In this document: positions 8,315 to 17,958 of the stretch, in pieces | How the letters are laid out: each line of letters opens with the position of its first letter | Numbering within the stretch: position 1 is the stretch's first letter | DNA from: Flavobacteriales bacterium | GTDB lineage: Bacteria; Bacteroidota; Bacteroidia; Flavobacteriales; Flavobacteriaceae | Assembly: GCA_024641135.1 (NCBI GenBank) | Contig: JAHEDS010000024.1 | Coordinates: 1 to 33,182 of the forward strand | DNA: 33,182 nucleotides | Direction: 5' to 3' | The notes under the pieces: model-generated | What the model was told of the DNA's origin: nothing | Seen by the model: only the letters and a program-made list of their open reading frames with translations | The model's database searches: none | Position numbers and translations under genes: made by a program

Positions 8315-8340
8315 GAGGGGACGGAAAGTCCCCTCTTTTT
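8315..8340 (+). promoter_or_regulatory. Terminator-like hairpin in the rimP leader (possible attenuator)
   Basis: GAGGGGAC (8315-8322) pairs perfectly with GTCCCCTC (8328-8335) around the loop GGAAA, and TTTTT follows directly (8336-8340). That is the form of an intrinsic terminator, but it lies between the promoter and the rimP start codon at 8350. It could attenuate the operon, or hold the leader in a form sensed by RimP, NusA or the ribosome. It is too far from the stress protein gene, and on the wrong side of it, to end that transcript. Confidence 0.65.
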
Positions 8341-8349
8341 ATAAAAAAA

Positions 8350-8811
8350 ATGTTTAAAACTACCGTAAAAGATTTACTCGAAAAAGCGCTTTTAGAAAGA
8401 ACCGATTTGTTTCTTTTAAATATGTCTATTTCTGAAGACAATAAAATTAAAATTGTTTTGGATGGAGATAAGGGTGTTAGTGTTGAAGATTGTATGTTTA
8501 TTAGTAGAGCAATCGAGCATAATTTGGATAGAGAAGAGATTGATTTTGCGTTGGAGGTGGCTTCAGCTGGAGCTGCATCACCCATTGTCAACAAAAGACA
8601 ATACATAAAAAATATTGGAAGAACCCTTGAAGTTAAAACAGCATCAAGTAATATTGAAGCTAAACTTAAAGGAGCCTCTGATGAGGGAATTTCATTGGAG
8701 TGGAAAGTTAGAGAACCTAAACCCTTGGGAAAAGGTAAGGTAACTGTAAAAAAAGAAGCTATAATTGCTTATAGTGATATTGTAGAAGCAAAAGTGTTGA
8801 TTAAATTTTAA
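8350..8811 (+). CDS. rimP: Ribosome maturation factor RimP
   Basis: The 153-residue product matches the RimP family, needed for assembly of the 30S subunit. The N-terminal alpha/beta domain (about 1-80) holds VDGDKGVS-like and VEDCMFISRAIE segments and the family signature FALEVASAGAASP. An SH3-like domain follows (about 85-153, IGRTLEVKT). First in a rimP-nusA-infB operon, the standard order in bacteria; nusA begins 12 bases after its stop. The start ATG follows an A-rich tract rather than a Shine-Dalgarno and sits 14 bases after the leader hairpin. Confidence 0.95.
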   Translation: MFKTTVKDLLEKALLERTDLFLLNMSISEDNKIKIVLDGDKGVSVEDCMFISRAIEHNLDREEIDFALEVASAGAASPIVNKRQYIKNIGRTLEVKTASSNIEAKLKGASDEGISLEWKVREPKPLGKGKVTVKKEAIIAYSDIVEAKVLIKF

Positions 8812-8823
8812 TTCAAAAGAGTT

Positions 8824-10056
8824 ATGGAGAATATTGCGTTAATTGAATCGTTTTCAGAATTCAAAGACGATAAATTAATAGATCGTGTAACGTTAATGGC
8901 TATTTTAGAGGATGTCTTTAGGAGTGCATTAAAAAAGAAGTTTGGTGATGATGATAATTTTGATATTATTGTGAATCCAGATAAGGGCGATTTGGAAATA
9001 TGGAGAAACCGTGTTGTAGTTGCCGATGGTGAGGTTGAAGAACCAAACCAGGAAATTTCTTTGTCTGAAGCTCGAAAAATAGAACCAGACTTTGAAGTTG
9101 GTGAAGATGTTTCTGAAGAAGTGAAATTAGTCGATTTAGGAAGAAGAGCGATTTTAGCATTGCGTCAAAATCTTATTTCTAAAATTCACGAACATGATAA
9201 CACTATTATCTATAAACAATTTAAAGATTTAGTGGGTGAAATTTACACTGCTGAGGTGCACCACATTCGTCATAGAGCTGTTATATTGTTAGATGATGAA
9301 GGTAATGAGATTATTTTACCAAAAGAAAAGCAAATCCCATCAGACTTTTTTAGAAAAGGAGATAACGTAAGAGGAGTTGTTGATAGTGTGGAATTAAAAG
9401 GAGCAAAACCTACTATTATTTTATCAAGAAGTTCACCAGCGTTTTTAGAAAAGCTATTTGAACAAGAAATTCCAGAGGTTTTTGACGGGTTAATTACGGT
9501 TAAAAAAGTAGTTAGAATTCCAGGTGAAAAGGCTAAGGTGGCTGTAGATTCATATGACGACAGAATTGATCCTGTAGGTGCATGTGTTGGAATGAAAGGG
9601 TCGAGAATTCATGGAATTGTAAGAGAATTAGGGAATGAAAATATTGATGTTATTAATTACACCAATAATTTACAATTATATATTACCAGAGCTTTGAGCC
9701 CAGCGAGAGTTACTTCAATTAAAATTAATGAAGAAACAAAAAGAGCTGAAGTGATTTTAAAACCTGAAGAGGTAAGTAAGGCTATTGGTAGAGGAGGACA
9801 CAATATTAGATTAGCTGGTCAATTAACTGGTTATGAAATTGATGTGTTTAGAGAAGGTGCTGAAGAAGATGTAGAATTATCTGAATTTACTGATGAAATT
9901 GAAGGATGGATAATTCAAGAATTTAGCAAAGCTGGTCTTGATACAGCGAAGAGTATTTTAGAGCAGGATGTTGAAGATCTTGTTAAGCGAACAGATTTAG
10001 AAGAAGAAACAATTAGAGACGTTATTAGAATTCTGAGAGAGGAATTTGAAGAATAA
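8824..10056 (+). CDS. nusA: Transcription termination/antitermination factor NusA
   Basis: The 410-residue protein has the N-terminal RNA polymerase-binding domain (about 1-125), an S1 domain (about 130-200) and two KH domains: GACVGMKGSRIHGIV and, later, AIGRGGHNIRLAGQL, both GxxG-type RNA-binding loops. A short acidic helical tail ends the protein. It lacks the long acidic-repeat C-terminus of the E. coli protein, which is normal in this phylum. NusA modulates pausing, termination and antitermination on nascent RNA. It lies between rimP and infB, separated from infB by 28 bases. Confidence 0.97.
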   Translation: MENIALIESFSEFKDDKLIDRVTLMAILEDVFRSALKKKFGDDDNFDIIVNPDKGDLEIWRNRVVVADGEVEEPNQEISLSEARKIEPDFEVGEDVSEEVKLVDLGRRAILALRQNLISKIHEHDNTIIYKQFKDLVGEIYTAEVHHIRHRAVILLDDEGNEIILPKEKQIPSDFFRKGDNVRGVVDSVELKGAKPTIILSRSSPAFLEKLFEQEIPEVFDGLITVKKVVRIPGEKAKVAVDSYDDRIDPVGACVGMKGSRIHGIVRELGNENIDVINYTNNLQLYITRALSPARVTSIKINEETKRAEVILKPEEVSKAIGRGGHNIRLAGQLTGYEIDVFREGAEEDVELSEFTDEIEGWIIQEFSKAGLDTAKSILEQDVEDLVKRTDLEEETIRDVIRILREEFEE

Positions 10057-10084
10057 CGTATATTTGGTATATTAAAGGCAATTT

Positions 10085-12832
10085 ATGGCTGAGACAGTGA
10101 GATTAAATAAAGTATTACGCGAATTAAATATTTCTATTGATCGTGCAGTAGATTTCTTGGAATCTAAAGGTATCGATGTGGAAAAAAGTCCGAATACTAA
10201 AATATCAGAAAAGGTACATGCAATTCTTTTAAGCGAATTTCAAACAGATGCCAACAAAAAAGTAGCATCTCAAGAAGTTAGTGAGGCAAAACTTAAGGAG
10301 AAAGAAATATTGCGCGAACAACGTGAGCGTGAAATTGAAGAAAAACTTAAAGCAGAAGCTAAAAGAGAAGAGATTATAAAGGCATCTACAGTTATTTCTA
10401 GACCTAAACCTATTGGAAAAATAGATTTAGAGCCAAAAAAGAAAGAAGCCGCTCCTGTTGCAAAGGTTGAAGAAGTTAAGGAAGTTGTTCAAGAAGCACC
10501 TAAGAAAGAAGAAAAGGTAATTGCCAAACAAGAAATTGTAGAAAAACCAAAGGTTGTTCCTGTTGAAAAAAAGGAAGCTGCAAAACCGGTAGAACCTAAA
10601 CGTGAAAAATTAAATAGTGATGGCGAATTAGTTCCTGATGAAAAGGTAGCGACAAAATACCAAAAACTTACAGGTCCTAAAATTGCTGGCAGCAAAATAG
10701 ATCTTTCGCAATTTAATAAACCAAAGAAAAAGAAAGAAGATAAAAAGACCGATTCAAAGCCAGGTGAAAACACTGGAAATAAAAAGAAACGTCGACGTAT
10801 TAGTAAAGTTGGTGGGCCACAATCTGGAAATGATCAAAGTAGAGGTTCTGGACCTAATAGAGGTGGTAATGACAGATTCAAAGGTGGAAATCAAGGAACA
10901 AGAAGGCCAGTTATAAAAGAAGAGCCAAGTGAAGAAGATGTTCAAAAGCAAGTAAGAGAAACTCTTGAAAAACTTCAAGGGAAATCTAATAAGGGCAAGG
11001 GAGCAAAATACCGTAGAGAAAAAAGAGAACTTCACAAAGAACAATCAGAAAGAAGTTTAGAACAGGAAGCAGCAGATAGTAAAATCCTTAAAGTAACTGA
11101 GTTTGTTACTGCGAGTGAAGTTGCAACAATGATGGATGTGCCGGTAACTCAAATTATTTCTGCTTGTATGTCTCTTGGTATGATGGTAACCATGAATCAA
11201 CGATTAGATGCAGAAACCTTAAGTATTGTTGCTGAAGAGTTTGGTTATCAGGTGGAATTTGTAACTGCAGACATCGAAGAGTCTATTGAAGAATTTGAAG
11301 ATAAAGAAGAAGATTTAAAACCACGTGCCCCAATTGTTACAGTAATGGGTCACGTCGATCATGGTAAAACATCTCTTTTAGATTATATAAGAAAAGAAAA
11401 TGTAATTGCTGGTGAATCGGGTGGTATTACACAGCATATTGGAGCCTATGGTGTAGAACTGGATAACGGTCAAAAAATAGCATTTTTAGATACACCAGGT
11501 CACGAAGCCTTTACAGCGATGCGTGCCCGTGGAGCTCAAGTAACAGATTTAGCTATTATTGTTGTGGCTGCTGATGATGATATCATGCCACAAACAAAAG
11601 AGGCAATCGCACATGCACAGGCAGCTGGAGTGCCAATTATTTTTGCAATAAATAAAATTGATAAGCCAGATGCAAATCCTGAAAAAATTAAAGAGGGACT
11701 TGCTCAAATGAATTTATTAGTTGAAGATTGGGGTGGAAAAATTCAATCTCATGATATTTCGGCTAAACAAGGAACTGGTGTTAAAGAATTATTAGAAAAA
11801 GTATTGCTTGAAGCGGAATTATTAGAGCTTAAAGCTAATCCAGATAAACCGGCTAACGGAACTGTTGTTGAGGCATATTTAGATAAAGGCCGTGGTTATA
11901 TTTCAACTATTTTAGTACAAGCAGGAACCTTGAGAATTGGCGATTATGTATTGGCTGGAAAAAATAGTGGTAAAGTAAAAGCGATGCAGGATGAACGTGG
12001 AAATAATGTGCCTGAAGCAGGTCCTTCAACACCAGTATCTATATTAGGATTGGATGGAGCACCTCAAGCTGGAGATAAGTTTAACGTATTCCAGGATGAG
12101 CGTGAAGCGAAGCATATTGCTGCTAAAAGATCGCAGTTACAACGTGAGCAATCAGTGAGAACGCAACGCCATATTACACTTGATGAAATTGGTCGCCGTA
12201 TTGCACTTGGAGACTTCCAGGAATTAAATATTATTCTTAAAGGAGATGTGGATGGTTCTGTGGAAGCATTAACAGATTCATTCCAGAAATTATCGACTGA
12301 AGAGATTCAAGTAAACATATTACATAAAGGTGTTGGTGCCATTACTGAAAGTGATGTATTGTTAGCTTCTGCTTCTGATGCAATTATCATCGGATTTAAT
12401 GTGCGTCCTGTTGGAAATGCTAGAATGATTGCTGATAAAGAAGAAATTGATATTAGAACATACTCGATTATTTACGATGCTATTAATGACCTTAAAGATG
12501 CTATGGAAGGCATGTTGTCTCCAGAGTTTAAAGAGGAAATTACCGGTACTGCTGAAATTAGAGAAATATTTAAAGTAACTAAAATTGGTAGCATTGCAGG
12601 TTGTATGGTAACTAATGGTAAAATACTTAGAAATTCAGGTATTCGTCTTATTAGAGAAGGTGTGGTTGTATTTACTGGGGAATTAGCTTCTTTAAAACGT
12701 TTTAAAGACGATGCTAAAGAAGTAACCAAGGGTTATGATTGTGGTATGCAAATTAAAAACTATAACGACATTAAAGAAGGAGACATAATTGAAGCCTTCC
12801 ATGAAGTTGAAGTTAAAAAGAAATTAAAATAG
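10085..12832 (+). CDS. infB: Translation initiation factor IF-2
   Basis: The 915-residue GTPase places initiator tRNA on the ribosome. The first 60 residues form a helical domain ([19 protein letters not shown]). A long charged linker rich in Lys/Glu and then Gly/Asn/Arg follows (to about 330), typical of Bacteroidota IF-2. The G domain starts near 415 with GHVDHGKT (422-429), then DTPGHEAF, and NKID in the fourth motif. Domains II, III and IV follow to the C-terminus. The variable linker probably explains low similarity to other phyla in that part. It is the last gene of the operon, with a terminator 31 bases after the stop codon. Confidence 0.97.
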   Translation: MAETVRLNKVLRELNISIDRAVDFLESKGIDVEKSPNTKISEKVHAILLSEFQTDANKKVASQEVSEAKLKEKEILREQREREIEEKLKAEAKREEIIKASTVISRPKPIGKIDLEPKKKEAAPVAKVEEVKEVVQEAPKKEEKVIAKQEIVEKPKVVPVEKKEAAKPVEPKREKLNSDGELVPDEKVATKYQKLTGPKIAGSKIDLSQFNKPKKKKEDKKTDSKPGENTGNKKKRRRISKVGGPQSGNDQSRGSGPNRGGNDRFKGGNQGTRRPVIKEEPSEEDVQKQVRETLEKLQGKSNKGKGAKYRREKRELHKEQSERSLEQEAADSKILKVTEFVTASEVATMMDVPVTQIISACMSLGMMVTMNQRLDAETLSIVAEEFGYQVEFVTADIEESIEEFEDKEEDLKPRAPIVTVMGHVDHGKTSLLDYIRKENVIAGESGGITQHIGAYGVELDNGQKIAFLDTPGHEAFTAMRARGAQVTDLAIIVVAADDDIMPQTKEAIAHAQAAGVPIIFAINKIDKPDANPEKIKEGLAQMNLLVEDWGGKIQSHDISAKQGTGVKELLEKVLLEAELLELKANPDKPANGTVVEAYLDKGRGYISTILVQAGTLRIGDYVLAGKNSGKVKAMQDERGNNVPEAGPSTPVSILGLDGAPQAGDKFNVFQDEREAKHIAAKRSQLQREQSVRTQRHITLDEIGRRIALGDFQELNIILKGDVDGSVEALTDSFQKLSTEEIQVNILHKGVGAITESDVLLASASDAIIIGFNVRPVGNARMIADKEEIDIRTYSIIYDAINDLKDAMEGMLSPEFKEEITGTAEIREIFKVTKIGSIAGCMVTNGKILRNSGIRLIREGVVVFTGELASLKRFKDDAKEVTKGYDCGMQIKNYNDIKEGDIIEAFHEVEVKKKLK

Positions 12833-12863
12833 AAATAATTAAAAAAATAATTATCAACTAAAT

Positions 12864-12891
12864 AAAAAAGCGACCTATAGGTCGCTTTTTT
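12864..12891. terminator. Palindromic terminator after infB
   Basis: A perfect 28-base palindrome has GCGACCTA/TAGGTCGC at its core, flanked by six A on one side and six T on the other. The arms can pair with a small loop at TATA. It serves infB on plus and the convergent SPOR gene (ending at 12917) on minus. Confidence 0.88.
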
Positions 12892-12916
12892 ATTTGTCAT
12901 TTATATTATACTTAGT

Positions 12917-13306
12917 CTATTTTTTTGGTTTAAAAATAAAAGCACTGGGAAAACTACGTTTAACTTCTTTTAAGGCTCTGTCAGCTTCTAAACGTGTGGT
13001 AAAACTACCAGCCCAGATTTTAAAGTTAGGATATTCGTAAACTATATTTGATTTCCATTTTTCGAAATCAGAATTAAATTTAGTTTGTGTCGCTTCAGCT
13101 TCACTTCGGTTACCAGAATACACTTGTATTTTATAGCGGTCCGTGGCATTTTCTTTTAGATTCATTTCTTTTTTTAAATCTAACAAAACGTTGATATTTT
13201 TATCTTGATTAATGGAGACTGTTCCCTGTTGAGCGTGTCCGAAAGTTGAAAATACGAAAAAGTAAAGGCTTGCTAAAAAACTAAATTTTAAACTTAATGT
13301 TTTCAT
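12917..13306 (-). CDS. Small exported SPOR-domain protein
   Basis: The 129-residue protein begins with a signal peptide (MKTLSLKFSFLASLYFFVFS, cleavage probably after GHAQ near residue 26). A short spacer precedes a C-terminal SPOR domain (about 57-129) with YKIQVYSGNRSEA and, in its second half, FKIWAGSF followed by READ-like helix RLEADRALKEV. SPOR domains bind peptidoglycan denuded of stem peptides, often at division sites, so a periplasmic cell-wall role is likely. From experience such genes often follow infB in Flavobacteriaceae. It has its own promoter in the gap shared with the respiratory operon. Confidence 0.85.
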   Translation of the reverse strand: MKTLSLKFSFLASLYFFVFSTFGHAQQGTVSINQDKNINVLLDLKKEMNLKENATDRYKIQVYSGNRSEAEATQTKFNSDFEKWKSNIVYEYPNFKIWAGSFTTRLEADRALKEVKRSFPSAFIFKPKK

Positions 13307-13324
13307 TTTATATTATATTTGGTA

Positions 13325-13356
13325 CAAATGTATTAGTTATAAACTTAAATAGGCAA
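13325..13356 (-). promoter_or_regulatory. Promoter of the SPOR-domain gene
   Basis: Read on minus, TTG (13356-13354) and TACATTTG (13332-13325) are 21 bases apart, consistent with the Bacteroidota consensus. The start codon at 13306 is 18 bases further on. Confidence 0.5.
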
Positions 13357-13429
13357 CAATTTATTATTTAGAAACTGTCTAAATTATCAATTATAATTAG
13401 TCTGCATTTTCAAAATCGAGTTTAAATAT

Positions 13430-13437
13430 TACTTTTG
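13430..13437 (+). promoter_or_regulatory. -7 element of the act-cox operon
   Basis: TACTTTTG matches TAnnTTTG and lies 82 bases before the actA start codon. The -33 region has T-rich sequence but no exact TTG at the expected spacing. The leader that follows contains a weak inverted repeat (GTTTTTTCT at 13456-13464 with AGAAAAAAC at 13476-13484). Confidence 0.45.
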
Positions 13438-13519
13438 CCTACGTTTTATAAGTATGTTTTTTCTCTAATAAGTATAGAAAAAACCGTACCAAAGTTTAGA
13501 AGTTAATTTAACCAACAAT

Positions 13520-14800
13520 ATGAGACAGGTGATTCACTGTAAATTAAGTAGTAGCTTTTTAAGTTTAGCCTTAATTCTTTTATTAGCGTTTTCAACCTCA
13601 CTTTCAGCTCAGGAAGGTGATCCAGCAAAGGGAAAATCATTGTTCAATGCCAATTGTGCGGCTTGTCATCAATTAGACAAGAAAATGACTGGTCCGGCTT
13701 TACGCAACATTGAAACTCGAATTCAGGAAGATGCGGGTTTAGATAGAGTGTGGTTAGCTGCTTGGATTAGAAATAGTGCTGGTGTAATTAAATCTGGTGA
13801 TGCTTATGCTAACAAGATTTTTAATGAGTATGGTGGAACTGCTATGACTGCATTTCCTCAGTTGTCAGATGCAGATATTAATGATATTCTTGCTTATACA
13901 GCTGAAGTAAAGGCAGAGCCTGTTGCTGCGCCTGCTGCTGCAACTCAGGCTTCAGGAAATAATGGGGTTTCCAACGAACTTATATTAGGAGCTTTAGCAA
14001 TATTATTTATGCTATTGGCTTTTGGATTGTTTTTGGTTAATAAGACCTTGCGTCGTTTTGCTGCGGCTAAAGATATTGAGTTGCCTGATACACAAAGAAC
14101 ACCGCTTTGGAAAGCATTTGCTCAAAATCAGTTTTTAGTTCTAGTAACTTCAATATTTTTATTACTAGCAAGTGCCTATTTTGTTTATGGGTATTTAATG
14201 CAAATTGGTGTTGATCAGGGTTATCAACCAGTACAGCCAATACATTTTTCACATAAAATACATGCAGGTGATAATGCTGTTGATTGTAAATACTGTCACT
14301 CTTCTGCTAGGGTAAGTAAAACTTCGGGGATACCTTCATTAAATATATGTATGAATTGTCATAAATCTATTTATGAGTATAAAGGAGAAACTTCAGTAGA
14401 ATACTCTAAAGAATTTTATGACGGTGAAATCAAAAAATTATATGCTGCTGCCGGATGGGATGATGCTGCTCAACAATATACTGGAAATTCGCAACCTGTA
14501 AAATGGGTTAGAATTCATAATTTACCTGACTTTGTTTACTTTAACCATTCTCAACATGTTAGTGTTGCTGGTATAGAGTGTCAAACATGCCATGGCCCTA
14601 TAGAGGAAATGGAAATTGTAAGTCAGTTTTCACCATTAACAATGGGATGGTGTATTAATTGTCACAGAACAACTAATGTTAAAGTTGAAGACAATGCTTA
14701 CTATACTAAAATACATGAAGCGTTATCTAAAAAGTATGGTGTGGACAAGTTAACAGCTGCTCAAATGGGTGGATTGGAATGTGGTAAGTGTCATTATTAA
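13520..14800 (+). CDS. actA: Alternative complex III subunit ActA, six-heme cytochrome c
   Basis: The 426-residue product is a membrane-anchored multiheme cytochrome of quinol:cytochrome c oxidoreductase (alternative complex III). A signal peptide occupies about residues 1-30. A monoheme cytochrome c domain carries CAACH at 46-50. Two hydrophobic segments follow (about 152-174 and 203-228). A periplasmic domain then holds five more heme motifs: CKYCH 256-260, CMNCH 277-281, CQTCH 354-358, CINCH 378-382 and CGKCH 421-425, the last just one residue from the C-terminus. The family in Rhodothermus is pentaheme; the extra N-terminal monoheme domain resembles the flavobacterial form. It is the first gene of the operon and passes electrons between the iron-sulphur subunit and the downstream acceptor. 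Confidence 0.93.
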   Translation: MRQVIHCKLSSSFLSLALILLLAFSTSLSAQEGDPAKGKSLFNANCAACHQLDKKMTGPALRNIETRIQEDAGLDRVWLAAWIRNSAGVIKSGDAYANKIFNEYGGTAMTAFPQLSDADINDILAYTAEVKAEPVAAPAAATQASGNNGVSNELILGALAILFMLLAFGLFLVNKTLRRFAAAKDIELPDTQRTPLWKAFAQNQFLVLVTSIFLLLASAYFVYGYLMQIGVDQGYQPVQPIHFSHKIHAGDNAVDCKYCHSSARVSKTSGIPSLNICMNCHKSIYEYKGETSVEYSKEFYDGEIKKLYAAAGWDDAAQQYTGNSQPVKWVRIHNLPDFVYFNHSQHVSVAGIECQTCHGPIEEMEIVSQFSPLTMGWCINCHRTTNVKVEDNAYYTKIHEALSKKYGVDKLTAAQMGGLECGKCHY

Positions 14801-14830
14801 TTTATTAAAGAAGTAATTCAATTATATAAT

Positions 14831-17800
14831 ATGTCATCAAACAAGAAATACTGGAAAAGTGTTGAAGAGCTAAACGATAATAGCTCTATTGTTGAGGCGC
14901 TAAAACAAAACGAGTTTGTGGAAGAAATTCCTACTGATGAATTTTTAGGTAATAAAGAATCATTAGAAGCATCTTCTACAACACGTCGTGATTTCTTAAA
15001 ATATGTAGGTTTTAGTACTGCAGCTGCAACATTAGCTGCTTGCGAAGGTCCTGTCATTAAATCAATACCTTATGTTGTACAACCTAATGAGATTATTCCT
15101 GGGGTTGCCAATTATTATGCAACTACAATTGCAGACGGGTATGATTTTGCAAGTGTTTTAGTTAAAACTCGCGAAGGTCGTCCAATTAAAATTGAAAATA
15201 ACGCAATGGCGACTACTAATGGTAGTGCTAATGCCAGAGTAAATGCATCAGTTTTAGGGTTGTATGATAGCTTAAGAGTTCAAAGTCCTAGAAAAAATGG
15301 AACGTCTGTTTCTTGGGATGAATTAGATGCCGAGGTTGTTCAAAAATTATCAGCTTTAAAAGATTCTGGTAAAGATATTGTGTTGTTAACACAAACCTTT
15401 GCAAGTCCTTCTACCAGTAAATTAATTGCTGAATTCAAAGAAAAATATGGTAATGTTCGTCATGTAGTTTATGATGCTGTTTCAGAGTCATCTGCATTAG
15501 ATGCGTATCAGGCAAAATATGGAGAGCGCGCTTTAGCAAATTACGATTTTTCGAATGCTATGACCATTGTTTCTGTTGGGGCTGACTTCTTAGGAGATTG
15601 GCAAGGTGGTGGTTTTGATGCTGCATATTCTAAAAACAGAATTCCTCAAAATGGTAAAATGTCTCGTCATATTCAGTTTGAATCTAATATGTCGTTAACA
15701 GGTGCAAATGCCGATAAAAGAGTGCCATTAACTCCAAGTCAACAAAAAGTTGCTTTGGCAAAATTATACAGTTATGTTGTTGGTGGTTCGGTTTCTGGGA
15801 ACTTGCCAGAGCATATTGAAGAGGCTGTGAAAAAAGCTGCTTCTCAATTAAAACAAGCTGGAAGTAATGGGTTAGTGGTTACAGGAATTCAAGATGTAAA
15901 TGCACAAACAGTTGCTCTTGAAATCAATGAATACTTAAATTCAAAAGCTTTTAATAAAGCGACTCCTATAAAAACAAGACAAGGTAGTGATAAAGAAGTG
16001 ATGACTTTAATTGCTGATATGAAGGCAGGAAAAGTGGGAGCTATTATTATGAGTGGTGTTAATCCACTTTATACGTTACCAAATGCTTCAGACTTTGCTG
16101 AAGGATTAAAAAATACCGGCTTATCTGTTGCTTTTTCAATGAAAGAGGATGAAACCTCTTCTGAAGTTCAATTGATAGCTGCGGCACCACATTATTTGGA
16201 ATCTTGGGGTGATGTTGAAATTAGTAAAGGACATTATGCCTTAACCCAACCTGCTATTCGTCCCTTGTTTAATACAAGACAATTTCAAGACGCTTTATTA
16301 ATATGGAATGGTAATGATGTGTCTTATCATGATTATATAAAAGATGCTTGGGGAACTACTATTTTAAACGGTAGTTCATTTAATCAAGCATTGCATGATG
16401 GTATCTATGTTGGGGCTATTGCTACTGAAAATACAGATACAACTGCTGCTGCAGAAAATGCAGAAGTGCCATCTGGAGATGCAGCAAATGCTTTGGCAGG
16501 TTCTGTGAAAGCATCTGGAATGGAAATGACATTATATACCAAAACTGGTATGGGTGATGGTCAGCAAGCCAATAATCCTTGGTTGCAAGAGTTTCCAGAT
16601 CCAATTACAAGAGCCTCATGGGATAACTATTTAACGGTTTCAAAAGCAGATGCTGATGCCTTAGGTTTGGTAAATCACTATGTTGCAAATGGAGCATTAA
16701 ACGGTAGTTATGCTAAAGTTACAGCAAATGGTTCAACATTAACTGTTCCAGTTATAATACAACCAGGACAAGCGAAAGGGTCTGTTGGATTAGCATTGGG
16801 ATATGGAAGAACAAAAGGCTTGAAAAATGAAATGCAAACAGGTGTTAACGCTTACGCATTTTATAAAGATTTTAATAATGTTCAAGAAGTTACTGTTGAA
16901 TTAGCTTCTGGAGACCATGAATTTGCTTGTGTTCAATTGCAGAATACTTTAATGGGACGAGGGAGTATCATTAAAGAAACAACATTAGAAATTTTCAATA
17001 CCAAGGATAAAGAGCACTGGAATGCAATTCCAACGGTATCTTTAAATCATGAGGAAACACCGGTAACATCGCCAGAGGTTGATTTATGGGAAGAATTTGA
17101 TCGTTCAATAGGACATCATTTCAATTTGTCAATCGATTTAAATGCTTGTACAGGTTGTGGTGCTTGCGTTATTGCATGTCATGCTGAAAATAATGTGCCT
17201 GTAGTTGGTAAAACGGAGGTAAGAAGAAGTAGAGATATGCATTGGTTGCGTATTGATAGATATTATTCGTCTGAAGAAACTTTTCAAGAAGATATTGATA
17301 AAAAAGAAGATGCTGAAGGCTGGTTTACAGGTCAGAAGCAAGCTTTAAGAGAAATGGAAGAAGGAGCAGATAATCCGCAAGTTTCATTTCAGCCAGTTAT
17401 GTGTCAGCATTGTAACCATGCGCCGTGTGAAACTGTTTGCCCTGTGGCTGCGACATCACATAGCCATCAAGGTCAAAATCATATGGCATATAACCGTTGT
17501 GTAGGTACAAGATATTGTGCCAACAACTGCCCATACAAAGTACGTCGTTTCAACTGGTTCTTGTATAGTGAGAATGATGAGTTTGATTATTATATGAATG
17601 ATGACTTAGGCCGTATGGTATTAAACCCTGATGTAGTTGTTCGTTCTCGTGGTGTTATGGAAAAATGTTCAATGTGTATTCAAAAAACACAAAAAACAAT
17701 TCTTGATGCTAAACGTGACGGGCGTGTAATTAAAGATGGTGAATTCCAAACAGCTTGTTCTGCGGCTTGTAGCAATGGAGCAATGGTTTTTGGAGATATC

Positions 17801-17926
17801 AATGATAAAGAAAGTCAAGTTGCAAAACTTAAAGAAGATAACCGTATGTATCACTTGTTAGAAAGCGTTGGAACAAAACCAAACGTGATGTATCAAACGA
17901 AAGTGGTTAATACAACAGAAGCATAA
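14831..17926 (+). CDS. actB: Alternative complex III iron-sulphur/molybdopterin-like subunit ActB
   Basis: This 1031-residue subunit combines a large molybdopterin-oxidoreductase-like domain (about 75-740) with a C-terminal ferredoxin-like domain (about 755-1000). The N-terminus carries a twin-arginine motif (RRDFLKYVGF from Arg52) ending in the lipobox LAAC with Cys71, so it is probably Tat-exported and lipid-anchored in the periplasm after a long cytoplasmic leader. Cysteine groups for Fe-S clusters begin at Cys773 (CTGCGACVIAC) and continue with CNHAPCETVC, CVGTRYCANNC and CSMC plus CSAAC. In studied members the first domain holds no molybdenum, and the clusters are three 4Fe-4S and one 3Fe-4S. 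The order actA-actB-actC is the family standard. Confidence 0.94.
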   Translation: MSSNKKYWKSVEELNDNSSIVEALKQNEFVEEIPTDEFLGNKESLEASSTTRRDFLKYVGFSTAAATLAACEGPVIKSIPYVVQPNEIIPGVANYYATTIADGYDFASVLVKTREGRPIKIENNAMATTNGSANARVNASVLGLYDSLRVQSPRKNGTSVSWDELDAEVVQKLSALKDSGKDIVLLTQTFASPSTSKLIAEFKEKYGNVRHVVYDAVSESSALDAYQAKYGERALANYDFSNAMTIVSVGADFLGDWQGGGFDAAYSKNRIPQNGKMSRHIQFESNMSLTGANADKRVPLTPSQQKVALAKLYSYVVGGSVSGNLPEHIEEAVKKAASQLKQAGSNGLVVTGIQDVNAQTVALEINEYLNSKAFNKATPIKTRQGSDKEVMTLIADMKAGKVGAIIMSGVNPLYTLPNASDFAEGLKNTGLSVAFSMKEDETSSEVQLIAAAPHYLESWGDVEISKGHYALTQPAIRPLFNTRQFQDALLIWNGNDVSYHDYIKDAWGTTILNGSSFNQALHDGIYVGAIATENTDTTAAAENAEVPSGDAANALAGSVKASGMEMTLYTKTGMGDGQQANNPWLQEFPDPITRASWDNYLTVSKADADALGLVNHYVANGALNGSYAKVTANGSTLTVPVIIQPGQAKGSVGLALGYGRTKGLKNEMQTGVNAYAFYKDFNNVQEVTVELASGDHEFACVQLQNTLMGRGSIIKETTLEIFNTKDKEHWNAIPTVSLNHEETPVTSPEVDLWEEFDRSIGHHFNLSIDLNACTGCGACVIACHAENNVPVVGKTEVRRSRDMHWLRIDRYYSSEETFQEDIDKKEDAEGWFTGQKQALREMEEGADNPQVSFQPVMCQHCNHAPCETVCPVAATSHSHQGQNHMAYNRCVGTRYCANNCPYKVRRFNWFLYSENDEFDYYMNDDLGRMVLNPDVVVRSRGVMEKCSMCIQKTQKTILDAKRDGRVIKDGEFQTACSAACSNGAMVFGDINDKESQVAKLKEDNRMYHLLESVGTKPNVMYQTKVVNTTEA

Positions 17927-17958
17927 TAGATTAATTAAGAAATAATTAAAAAAGGATT

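Noticed and set aside
8203-8349. Leader of rimP considered as a metabolite riboswitch
   Set aside because: The leader is only about 57 bases with a single hairpin, too small and simple for any riboswitch class I know.
14831-17081. ActB N-terminal domain considered as an active molybdenum oxidoreductase
   Set aside because: Context and architecture are those of alternative complex III, where this domain is known to lack the molybdenum cofactor.
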